Positions 6,159-11,877 of a stretch of DNA of 11,877 nucleotides are shown piece after piece (the first letter of the stretch is position 1; each line of letters opens with the position of its first letter). A program made the position numbers and the translations under genes. Origin of the DNA: Opitutaceae bacterium. GTDB taxonomy: Bacteria; Verrucomicrobiota; Verrucomicrobiia; Opitutales; Opitutaceae. Location of the stretch: the NCBI GenBank assembly GCA_009919985.1, contig RGAX01000076.1, positions 1 through 11,877 of the forward strand. Reading direction: 5' to 3'. The notes beneath the pieces are model-generated. The model searched no databases. It had not been told where the DNA came from and saw only the letters and a list, made by a program, of their open reading frames with translations.

Positions 6159-7802
6159 ATGAAAACCCCTTTCATGCTCTTTGCGTTCCTTGGGCTAGTC
6201 GTAGGCATCTGCGGCGCTCAGACGCCAAGCCCGCGGCTCAACATCCTCTTTGTATTCGCCGATGATTGGGGACGCTACGCCAGCGCGTACCGTGGACTCG
6301 ATGGCCGACCGACTATCAACGATGTGATTCAAACGCCACACGTCGACCGCGTCGCCCGCGAAGGCGTTCTGTTCAAAAACGCATTCGTCAACGCCCCGAG
6401 TTGCACCCCGTGTCGCAGCTCGTTACTTTCGGGCCGGCATTTTTTTCAAACGGGCCGGGGAGCGATTTTGCAAGGCGCCGTATGGGACGCCACGATCCCA
6501 ACCTTTCCGCTGCTGCTTCGCGATCACGGTTATCATATTGGGAAAAGCCACAAAGTCTGGAGCCCCGGCACCCCCGTCGACGCTGGCTTTGGCGGACAGG
6601 CCTACGCGTACCAACGTGCGGGGGTAGGCTCGAATAATTTTTCGGAAAATATGACCGCCGATATCGCGCGAGGCGCTTCATTATCCGAGGCCCGCGCCAA
6701 AATTCTCACCGAAGTGCGCGGAAATTTCGGCGACTTCCTCGCTGCGCGCAAACCCGGCCAACCCTGGCTTTATTGGATGGGCACAACCACCACGCATCGC
6801 ACTTGGATCAAAGGCAGCGGCAAAAAACTCTGGGGCATCGAGCCCGATCAACTCAAAGGCAAGTTGCCCAGCTTTCTGCCGGATGTGCCCGAAGTCCGCG
6901 AAGACGTCGCCGACTATCTCGGCGAATGCCAGGCGGTGGACGCCTATGTGGGGGCGTTGCTCCAAAGTCTCGAGGAGGCCGGCGAACTCGAACACACGGT
7001 GATCGTACTCAGCGGCGACCACGGGATGCCCGGCGCGCCACGGGGCAAATGCAACCTCAACGACTTCGGCACAGCGGTGCCGTTGATCGTGCGTTACCCA
7101 GGAAAGAAACCCGGCCGCGTGATCGAAGATCTAGTGCGCCTGCCTGACCTGATGCCGACGTTTTTGGAAATTGGTCGCGTGACTCCGCCGCAGGGATTGT
7201 ACGGAGTGAGCCTGTTGCCGCTTTTGAACTCCGACCAGCCAGGCCGCGTGGATGCGAGTCGCGATGCGATTATCGCCGGCCGCGAACGCCACGTCGGCGC
7301 GGCCCGAGAGGGCAACCTGCCCTACCCGATGCGCTCGATCCGCACGCGTGATTTTCTCTACATCCGCAATTTCGCGCCCGAGCGCTGGCCGATGGGCGCA
7401 CCGTTGCAGGCTACGGCCGCTAAACCCGATCTCGCCCTCATCGATGAAAATACGCGCGCCGCTTTTCCTGACATGGACGCCAGCCCCACCAAAACTTGGC
7501 TCATCGCACACGGCGCATCGCCGGAATGGAAAAAATACTATGAACTCGCCTTCGCGAAACGTCCTGCCGAGGAACTCTACGAACTCAAAAGCGATCCCGA
7601 TCAGGTAAAAAATCTCGCGAGCGATCCGGCCTTTGCCATGGAGCGACAGGCGCTCTGCGAGCAGTTAATGGCAACGCTGCAGGCGGCCGGTGATCCGCGC
7701 TTGATCGGCGACGGTGGCACATTTGACCGCAGCCCCTTCAGCGACCCCGAGGACAATAACGCGCCGAAAGCGGGTAAAGCGGCGAAAAAGAAAAAAACCT
7801 AG
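6159..7802 (+). CDS. Secreted S1-family sulfatase (heparan N-sulfatase-like, specificity unproven)
   Basis: This encodes 547 residues from the ATG at 6159, beginning with a signal peptide (MKTPFMLFAFLGLVVGICGA, likely cut after Ala20; no lipobox, since the residue before Cys18 is Ile). S1 sulfatases hydrolyse sulfate esters or sulfamates using a formylglycine made from Cys or Ser in a C/S-x-P-x-R motif. Here the motif is CTPCRSSLLSG with Cys82 to be oxidised and Arg86. The metal-binding Asp pair is in FVFADDWGRY (Asp35, Asp36); the second metal/active-site set is GDHGMPGAPRGKCN (Asp287, His288, Lys297). The C-terminal subdomain carries the usual RPAEELYELKSDPDQVKNLA block. The tail is Lys-rich (KAGKAAKKKKT). 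The NAPSCTPCRSSLLSG and GKSHKVWSPGTP contexts resemble sulfoglucosamine sulfohydrolase-like members, but substrate is an inference only. No formylglycine-generating enzyme or anSME maturase is in the window; one must be encoded elsewhere. Likely periplasmic or extracellular degradation of sulfated glycans. Confidence 0.92.
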   Translation: MKTPFMLFAFLGLVVGICGAQTPSPRLNILFVFADDWGRYASAYRGLDGRPTINDVIQTPHVDRVAREGVLFKNAFVNAPSCTPCRSSLLSGRHFFQTGRGAILQGAVWDATIPTFPLLLRDHGYHIGKSHKVWSPGTPVDAGFGGQAYAYQRAGVGSNNFSENMTADIARGASLSEARAKILTEVRGNFGDFLAARKPGQPWLYWMGTTTTHRTWIKGSGKKLWGIEPDQLKGKLPSFLPDVPEVREDVADYLGECQAVDAYVGALLQSLEEAGELEHTVIVLSGDHGMPGAPRGKCNLNDFGTAVPLIVRYPGKKPGRVIEDLVRLPDLMPTFLEIGRVTPPQGLYGVSLLPLLNSDQPGRVDASRDAIIAGRERHVGAAREGNLPYPMRSIRTRDFLYIRNFAPERWPMGAPLQATAAKPDLALIDENTRAAFPDMDASPTKTWLIAHGASPEWKKYYELAFAKRPAEELYELKSDPDQVKNLASDPAFAMERQALCEQLMATLQAAGDPRLIGDGGTFDRSPFSDPEDNNAPKAGKAAKKKKT

Positions 7803-7941
7803 AGCGCCATAACCAACAAGGGCGACTCCACAGGCCATGAAAGATAGCCGACTTGGGCCGTGTAAGCAGCCAGGGGATAGGTTAACGAGTAGCGCAGCGT
7901 CGGCGCACAGGTTGCGGGCCCTCACCGCGCCCCAGACCCAC

Positions 7942-8355
7942 TCAAGGCGCGAGGTTAACGCTGTTTAACTGGAGCAAATCCCAACGGTTACCGTATCCAT
8001 CCTGGAAGACTGCGACTGTCCCGTACGGCTCGGAACGTGGAGCTTCTAGAAAATTTACGCCGCGGGCTCGGAACGCAGCGTAATCGCGGTGAAAATCATC
8101 GGTGTGCAAAAATAGAAAAACCCGCCCGCCCGATTGATGGCCGACGGCGGCCAATTCGGTCGCATTTTTCGCCCTCGCCAGCAGGAGACAGGTGCCGCCA
8201 TTCGCCGCACTTGGCGGCGCTACGAGCACCCAGCGTTTGTCCGGGGAAAGCGGCGTGTCTTCCACCAGCCGGAAACCCAGAATACCGGTGTAATAAGCAA
8301 TCGCCTCATCGTAGTCGTGCACCAACAGCGAAACGTAAACGATACGCTGATTCAT
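7942..8355 (-). CDS. VOC superfamily (glyoxalase/bleomycin-resistance fold) protein
   Basis: The protein has 137 residues, the usual size for a one-domain, two beta-alpha-beta-beta-beta module VOC protein. The first module opens with IVYVSLLVHDYDEAIAYYTG (residues 5-24) and LGFRLVEDTPL; the second has GGRVFLFLHTDDFHRDYAAF (residues 76-95) and ends with YGTVAVFQDGYGNRWDLLQL. These proteins are cytoplasmic, usually dimeric and metal-dependent, acting as lyases, dioxygenases or drug-binding proteins. The substrate cannot be told from sequence; the subgroup with RWVLVAPP and GGRVFLFL is widespread and uncharacterised as far as I know. Start choice is firm: AAGGAG lies 5 nt before the ATG at 8355. 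It sits 9 nt downstream of the DedA gene stop, making a two-gene operon. Confidence 0.88.
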   Translation of the reverse strand: MNQRIVYVSLLVHDYDEAIAYYTGILGFRLVEDTPLSPDKRWVLVAPPSAANGGTCLLLARAKNATELAAVGHQSGGRVFLFLHTDDFHRDYAAFRARGVNFLEAPRSEPYGTVAVFQDGYGNRWDLLQLNSVNLAP

Positions 8356-8360
8356 CTGGA

Positions 8361-8366
8361 CTCCTT
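8361..8366 (-). promoter_or_regulatory. Strong Shine-Dalgarno of the VOC gene overlapping the dedA-family stop codon
   Basis: The minus strand reads TAAGGAGTCCAG before the ATG at 8355. AAGGAG (8366 to 8361) shares two bases with the TAA stop (8367 to 8365) of the upstream gene and has 5-nt spacing, so ribosomes ending the DedA protein are placed to re-initiate. Confidence 0.75.
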
Positions 8367-8991
8367 AACTCGATTTGCGGTCACGGCGTTTCCACAGCCA
8401 AACGGCCGTCACGAGCAGCACCACGATCACAAGAGTGCCCCAAAGCGTGAAGGCGTGCGTGCGCTTGAGCGCATGTTCCAATTGCGCGAAATCGTCCGCG
8501 AATTTCAGCCACAGCCAGTGGCCGAGCCACACAAAAACCGGTACACTTACCAGTGCCGCCAGTCCGTCCATAAGCAGAAATTTCACCAACGATACCTTCA
8601 GTGAACCTGCGCTGAAAAAAATCGGTGCCCGAAGGCCAGGCAAAAATCGGCCAATAAAGAGGCCCGTAGTCCCGTGTTTGGCGAAAAGTTCTTCGACTCG
8701 TCCTTGTTTGGCGGGGGGGAAAATCCGCTGAAACCACGCCGTGCCGAGTAAACGGGTGCCATAGCGTTGACCGGCAAAAAAAATCATCGTGTCGCCCCCC
8801 AGCACACCCACGTACATGAAAGCGCTCACTTTGATCCAGGAATGACCGTCAATCACGCCCAACATGCCCGCGGCGATCAGTACGATATCTTCCGGCATCG
8901 GTAAACCAAACCCACACAGCAAGAGCAGGATGAACGGTCCCCACAGTGAAAGGGGTGTGCCCTGAAAATACTCGAGCAGGTGTTCAAGCAT
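8365..8991 (-). CDS. DedA family integral membrane protein
   Basis: The 208-residue protein is the usual DedA length. Conserved features are FGLPMPEDIVLIAAG (residues 28-42, with Glu34 in the re-entrant region), a GDTMIFFAGQRYG segment (66-78, Asp67), and LFIGRFLPGLRAPIFFSAG (111-129, with Arg115 and Arg121), matching the acidic and arginine residues known to be needed in E. coli DedA paralogues. Hydrophobic segments lie at about 17-45, 57-74, 107-130, 138-163 and 181-200, and the tail is basic (KRRDRKSS). DedA proteins sit in the cytoplasmic membrane; several are now linked to recycling undecaprenyl phosphate or other lipid flipping and to proton motive force and pH tolerance. The specific lipid here is unknown. 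The start is ATG at 8991 without an obvious Shine-Dalgarno. It is the first gene of the DedA-VOC pair, divergent from the EamA gene. Confidence 0.9.
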   Translation of the reverse strand: MLEHLLEYFQGTPLSLWGPFILLLLCGFGLPMPEDIVLIAAGMLGVIDGHSWIKVSAFMYVGVLGGDTMIFFAGQRYGTRLLGTAWFQRIFPPAKQGRVEELFAKHGTTGLFIGRFLPGLRAPIFFSAGSLKVSLVKFLLMDGLAALVSVPVFVWLGHWLWLKFADDFAQLEHALKRTHAFTLWGTLVIVVLLVTAVWLWKRRDRKSS

Positions 8992-9160
8992 GGGCTAGGC
9001 TAAGCGGACAAGCGGCGCCGCTCGCATGGATAGTTCGGGGGAAACAGGGTTCATCACCAGAGTCACTGCTGCCAACAAACAGCCGCGCCGTATCCTGCCA
9101 AGGGTTTTGTGAACGGTGTATGCGCGATGTCACTTGAGCGCCATTTTTCGCGTGCGCGCG
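8992..9160. promoter_or_regulatory. Divergent intergenic region with a 12-bp perfect palindrome
   Basis: This region separates the divergent DedA and EamA genes. Bases 9011-9022 read AGCGGCGCCGCT, a perfect 12-bp palindrome 20 nt upstream of the DedA start on the minus strand, a possible operator but also easy to obtain by chance in GC-rich DNA. No convincing promoter hexamers were found. A GTG at 9116, in frame with the EamA gene, has AGGG 11 nt before it and could be an alternative start. Confidence 0.3.
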
Positions 9161-10039
9161 ATGGCGGGCTCGCTCAGAAATGCCGTTCCCTTGAAGTCAC
9201 CCGCCCACACCCGCGCCGTCGGGCAACTCATCGCGGCTGCGCTTTGCTGGAGCCTAGGCGGGCTCTTGATCAAAGCCATCGCGTGGCCGCCGCTCGCCGT
9301 CGCAGGCGGCCGCGGGTTAATCGCGGCAGTGTTCATCGCCGCGATCAGCCGCGACCTGAAGTTTAATTTTTCTAGACCCCAAATACTCGGCGCGCTCGGC
9401 TACGCAGCGTGCACAGTCACGTTTTGCGCCGCCACCAAACTCACAACCGCGGCTAACGCTATCCTCCTCCAATACACCGCGCCGGTGTGGATCGCGCTCT
9501 TTAGCGCCACGCTGCTAGGGGAACGCACCACTCGCGCCGATTGGCTCACCATCATTGCCGTCCTCGGCGGCATGGGTTTATTCTTCGCCGACAACCTCGA
9601 ATTTTCCGGCCTCCTCGGCAACCTCCTAGGCGCGGTGAGCGGTCTGTGTTTCGCAGGTATGACACTGGCGCTGCGTTACCAAAAAGACGGCTCACCTGTC
9701 GAATCCATCATCTTGGGCAATCTCCTCGCCTTTCTTATTGGCCTGCCGTGGATCATCGGCGCACCGAATCTAGCTTCGAGCGGCTGGGGCGCGTTGGTAC
9801 TACTTGGTTTGCTGCAACTCGGCGTGTCGTACCTGCTCTACGCGCGCGCCATCCGCCACGTGACCGCCCTAGAGGCGGTACTTATCCCCGTGATCGAGCC
9901 GTTGCTCAACCCGCTTTGGGTGCTGCTCGCGCTCGGCGAAGTTCCCACGCCCAAGGCGCTGATGGGCGGCGCAGTCGTACTCAGCGCGATCTCGCTCCGC
10001 GGTATCTATAACCTGCGCCCACGCCGCGCAACAAACTGA
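9161..10039 (+). CDS. EamA/DMT superfamily transporter
   Basis: From the ATG at 9161 this is 292 residues; a GTG at 9116 would add 15 residues (YARCHLSAIFRVRA-like) that do not resemble the family. Ten hydrophobic segments form two EamA repeats of five. Typical motifs are GQLIAAALCWSLGGLLIKAI in helix 1, LLQYTAPVWIALFSATLLGE at the end of the first repeat, and VLIPVIEPLLNPLWVLLALG at the end of the second, each closed by the family Gly-Glu. DMT transporters in the cytoplasmic membrane export or import amino acids, nucleosides and other metabolites; the substrate cannot be predicted. No strong Shine-Dalgarno precedes the chosen start, so the exact N-terminus is uncertain. The hydrolase gene starts 26 nt downstream on the same strand. 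Confidence 0.88.
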   Translation: MAGSLRNAVPLKSPAHTRAVGQLIAAALCWSLGGLLIKAIAWPPLAVAGGRGLIAAVFIAAISRDLKFNFSRPQILGALGYAACTVTFCAATKLTTAANAILLQYTAPVWIALFSATLLGERTTRADWLTIIAVLGGMGLFFADNLEFSGLLGNLLGAVSGLCFAGMTLALRYQKDGSPVESIILGNLLAFLIGLPWIIGAPNLASSGWGALVLLGLLQLGVSYLLYARAIRHVTALEAVLIPVIEPLLNPLWVLLALGEVPTPKALMGGAVVLSAISLRGIYNLRPRRATN

Positions 10040-10065
10040 ACTAGCCACGGTCCCATCCCGTAGCG

Positions 10066-10800
10066 ATGCCCCTGCGTCACATTTTCATTTTTTTCAAGAT
10101 GTCCGCCGCCCTCCATGCCGCTACTCTGCCCGAAACGGTTGTGCTGCTCCACGGCTTGGGCATGGGTGGCTGGGCGATGAGCCGCATCGAACATCACCTC
10201 GCCGGCAAGGGCTACCACGTAGTCAACCTCACTTACCCCTCGCGCACCATTCCTGTAGAGACGCTCGCGCGCGAATGGCTACCCGCGCAACTTGCCGGCC
10301 ATGAGGTCGCAACCGTGCCACGCATGCACTTTGTCACGCACTCGATGGGCGGCATCGTGGTGCGCGCCTGGCTCGACGATTTTCGCCAGCGCGGCATCGC
10401 GCCACCGGCCAACCTTGGCCGGACCGTCATGCTCGCGCCACCCAATCAAGGCACCGTGGTCGCCGAAAAACTCGCCGGCTTTTCGCCATTCCGCTGGTTC
10501 ACCGGAGTCAACGGCCATCGCCTCGGCACGTCAGCGGCCAGCCTTCCGCTTAGCCTTGGTCCTTGGCCCGCCAACGCCGGCGAACTCGGTATCATCGCCG
10601 GAGACCGATGGTTTAATCCGCTCTTTATTTTTTGGTTCGATGGCCCCAACGACGGCACTGTCGCCGTCACGCACACGCACCTAACCGGCGAGCGCGCGCA
10701 CCGGGTACTCCCCTACTCGCACACCTGGCTACAATGGCGCCAAGCGTCCCTCGATCTGGTGAGCACGTTTCTGCGCTCAGGTACGTTTGAGAGTCCTTAG
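10066..10800 (+). CDS. Alpha/beta-hydrolase, lipase-like, possibly exported
   Basis: The protein has 244 residues. The oxyanion-hole strand is ETVVLLHGLGMGGW (residues 23-36). The nucleophile elbow is VTHSMGGIVVRAW (90-102) with Ser93 and Thr-His in place of Gly-His. A following VMLAPPNQGT (121-130) is typical of the triacylglycerol lipase/PGAP1-like group. The acid is likely Asp196 in FDGPNDGTVAV, and the base His219 in LPYSHTWL, so the catalytic triad looks complete. The N-terminus (MPLRHIFIFFKMSAALHA) is short and hydrophobic after basic residues and could be a signal peptide cut before Ala19; an internal ATG at 10099 would remove it. No Shine-Dalgarno distinguishes the two starts. Expected activity is ester hydrolysis of a lipid or small ester; the true substrate is unknown. 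It is closely behind the EamA gene, so they probably share a transcript, though no functional link is evident. Confidence 0.85.
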   Translation: MPLRHIFIFFKMSAALHAATLPETVVLLHGLGMGGWAMSRIEHHLAGKGYHVVNLTYPSRTIPVETLAREWLPAQLAGHEVATVPRMHFVTHSMGGIVVRAWLDDFRQRGIAPPANLGRTVMLAPPNQGTVVAEKLAGFSPFRWFTGVNGHRLGTSAASLPLSLGPWPANAGELGIIAGDRWFNPLFIFWFDGPNDGTVAVTHTHLTGERAHRVLPYSHTWLQWRQASLDLVSTFLRSGTFESP

Positions 10801-10801
10801 T

Positions 10802-10825
10802 CGCACGAGTGGGCCCGCTCTTGCG
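10802..10825. terminator. Dyad symmetry between convergent genes, possible bidirectional terminator
   Basis: The 24-base stretch pairs CGCA (10802-10805) with TGCG (10822-10825) and GAGTGG (10807-10812) with CCGCTC (10815-10820), with one mismatch and one G-T wobble. It fills most of the 28-nt gap between the convergent hydrolase and EamA genes. There is no T-run on either side, so intrinsic termination is unproven. Confidence 0.4.
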
Positions 10826-10828
10826 AAC

Positions 10829-11797
10829 TTACTTCGCCGGCGGCTTCAGCTGAATCAAAACGTTGGCGGCCGTGATCAACCCACCGCCCACTAATAAAGT
10901 CCACGTGGCGGCTTCATTCAAATAAGCGATCCCCGCCCAAACCGAAAAAATAGCCGGTAAAAACAACGCCATCAAAGCGCCAAACACCGGCTCCACGCAA
11001 TAAATCAACCCCGCCTCCGTCGCTGTAATTTTCGGCTGCCACGCATTCATGAGTCCGAATGACCCCAACGTACACAACAGCGTCAGCATACCTGTAAAAA
11101 CGAGCCACGCCGGCGATGTCCACGGCACCACGAGCGCCGCGAGGTTCGGGGCCTCCCCGACTGCCAACCCTGCGAACACCAAGGCCTGCGTCGCGAAAAT
11201 CACCAGCGTCAGCTCAAAAGCCCGATTCCCTGCATACTCCTTTTTATCGAGCCACAAAATCTGCCCCATAAAAAACACCGACGACACCAACGTCTCCCAT
11301 TCCCCGCGCCCAAACCTCAATTGCCGCCAATCAAAATTTCCTAAAATCGCCACGCCCGCTAACACGAGCGCGCAACTCAGCCACACCGCCATGCCGGGAT
11401 TACGTCGCACCCGCACCGCGATAAAAATCGGAATTAAAATCGCATAAAACTGGGTGAGAAAAGCCGACGTACTCGCCGCCGTAAACTGCATCCCATCGTT
11501 TTGAAACAGCATCCCCGCCGCTGCAAATAAACCGATCGCCACCCCTTGCTTTAACTCCCCCCGCTTTACCCCGAGCCACGCGCGCGGCTTCAGCGCAATT
11601 AAAACCAGCAACGCCAAAAAAAAGCGTGGCGCCACCGTGTAGACGGTCGAAAACCACGATCCCGCCTCGGGCACCAATTTTTCGTGCAGCAACAAAATGC
11701 TTTTGATCAGCGGAAAGCTCAGCCCCCAGAAAAAATTCGCGACTAGTAGCATGAGCAGCGCCCGCGTGCGTTGCGGGTGAGTAAAATCAGGGGACAT
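10829..11797 (-). CDS. Second EamA/DMT superfamily transporter
   Basis: This encodes 322 residues with ten hydrophobic segments in two repeats, the normal DMT plan. The first helix has the family form ALLMLLVANFFWGLSFPLIK (residues 13-32). The first repeat ends with STSAFLTQFYAILIPIFIAV, and the second with GLIYCVEPVFGALMALFLPA. It is only distantly like the EamA protein at 9161-10039, so these are two separate lineages and not a recent duplication. It contains an insertion after helix 1 (LLLHEKLVPEAGSWFSTVYT) before helix 2, seen in some members. Substrate is unknown. The start is the ATG at 11797, preceded by no clear Shine-Dalgarno. The gene converges on the hydrolase gene with 28 nt between them. 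Confidence 0.88.
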   Translation of the reverse strand: MSPDFTHPQRTRALLMLLVANFFWGLSFPLIKSILLLHEKLVPEAGSWFSTVYTVAPRFFLALLVLIALKPRAWLGVKRGELKQGVAIGLFAAAGMLFQNDGMQFTAASTSAFLTQFYAILIPIFIAVRVRRNPGMAVWLSCALVLAGVAILGNFDWRQLRFGRGEWETLVSSVFFMGQILWLDKKEYAGNRAFELTLVIFATQALVFAGLAVGEAPNLAALVVPWTSPAWLVFTGMLTLLCTLGSFGLMNAWQPKITATEAGLIYCVEPVFGALMALFLPAIFSVWAGIAYLNEAATWTLLVGGGLITAANVLIQLKPPAK

Positions 11798-11877
11798 GGC
11801 TGCGAAAAAATTCGGAGGCGTGAAACAAAGTCCGCCACCGTGCCGCCCCTCAAGAACCTCGCCAAGCCAATTGCCCA
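11798..11877. other. Upstream region of the second EamA gene; possible start of a divergent gene
   Basis: These 80 bases are cut by the window edge. On the plus strand a frame stays open from the ATG at 11796, and another from a GTG at 11839 (VPPLKNLAKPIA). GGAGG occurs at about 11814-11818, but is too close to the GTG at 11820 and rather far from the one at 11839. There is too little sequence to say whether a gene begins here. Confidence 0.2.

Noticed and set aside
6204..6222. Lipoprotein signal in the sulfatase N-terminus (Cys18)
   Set aside because: The residue before Cys is Ile, which does not fit the lipobox; an ordinary signal peptide ending at Ala20 fits better.
7802..7828. Imperfect hairpin just after the sulfatase stop (GAG-CGCC pairing GGCG-A-CTC)
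   Set aside because: It has a bulge, a 12-nt loop and no T-run, too weak to call a terminator.
7665..7925. Minus-strand frame of 86 codons between the sulfatase end and the VOC gene
   Set aside because: About half lies antisense to the sulfatase tail; composition is Arg/Leu/Phe-rich without a domain, and no Shine-Dalgarno was seen.
7803..7941. Possible small RNA or tRNA in the convergent gap
   Set aside because: No cloverleaf, anticodon arm or terminator could be built; only a 9-bp repeat AGGTTAACG occurs near 7878 and 7952.
1..11877. CRISPR array, insertion sequence, integrase, phage or toxin-antitoxin module
   Set aside because: No spaced direct repeats, transposase or recombinase motifs, or small toxin-antitoxin gene pair of a known family were seen on either strand.

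Overview
The window reads as two pieces of different origin joined near position 825. Bases 1-~824 (minus strand) hold the 5' part of puuE (urate/allantoin catabolism) and, directly upstream of it, a phosphinothricin-type GNAT acetyltransferase whose N-terminus is missing. Gene content and very high GC suggest a proteobacterium, perhaps an alphaproteobacterium. From ~826 to the end the content fits a Verrucomicrobiota bacterium, most likely Opitutales-like: a secreted DUF1080 protein, a secreted S1 sulfatase, a signal-peptide nuclease with Ig domains and duplicated C-terminal modules, and an Ala-rich protein of about 32-residue repeats. The taxonomic assignment is inference from families and style, not from a marker gene. 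The GNAT coding sequence runs directly into the region downstream of the DUF1080 gene without a proper start, so a chimeric assembly or amplification join is the simplest explanation.

Layout. 1-779 (minus): GNAT fragment then puuE. 856-6066 (minus): a multidomain secreted nuclease, then the helical-repeat protein 16 nt downstream, then the DUF1080 secreted protein with its own good ribosome binding site. 6067-6158: divergent control region. 6159-7802 (plus): secreted sulfatase. 7942-8991 (minus): a tight two-gene unit, DedA membrane protein then a VOC (glyoxalase-fold) protein. 9161-10800 (plus): an EamA transporter followed closely by an alpha/beta-hydrolase (lipase-like). 10829-11797 (minus): a second EamA transporter, convergent with the hydrolase.

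How they fit together. The nuclease, sulfatase and DUF1080 protein all carry export signals and point to scavenging of environmental polymers (nucleic acid, sulfated glycans, oxidised disaccharides), typical of polymer-degrading Verrucomicrobiota. The DedA/VOC and EamA/hydrolase pairs look like ordinary housekeeping or envelope functions. No rRNA, tRNA, CRISPR array, insertion sequence, integrase or phage gene was recognised. I did not find a convincing new defence or mobile system. The most useful points are the probable chimeric join, the modular secreted nuclease, and the regular 13-repeat protein encoded next to it.
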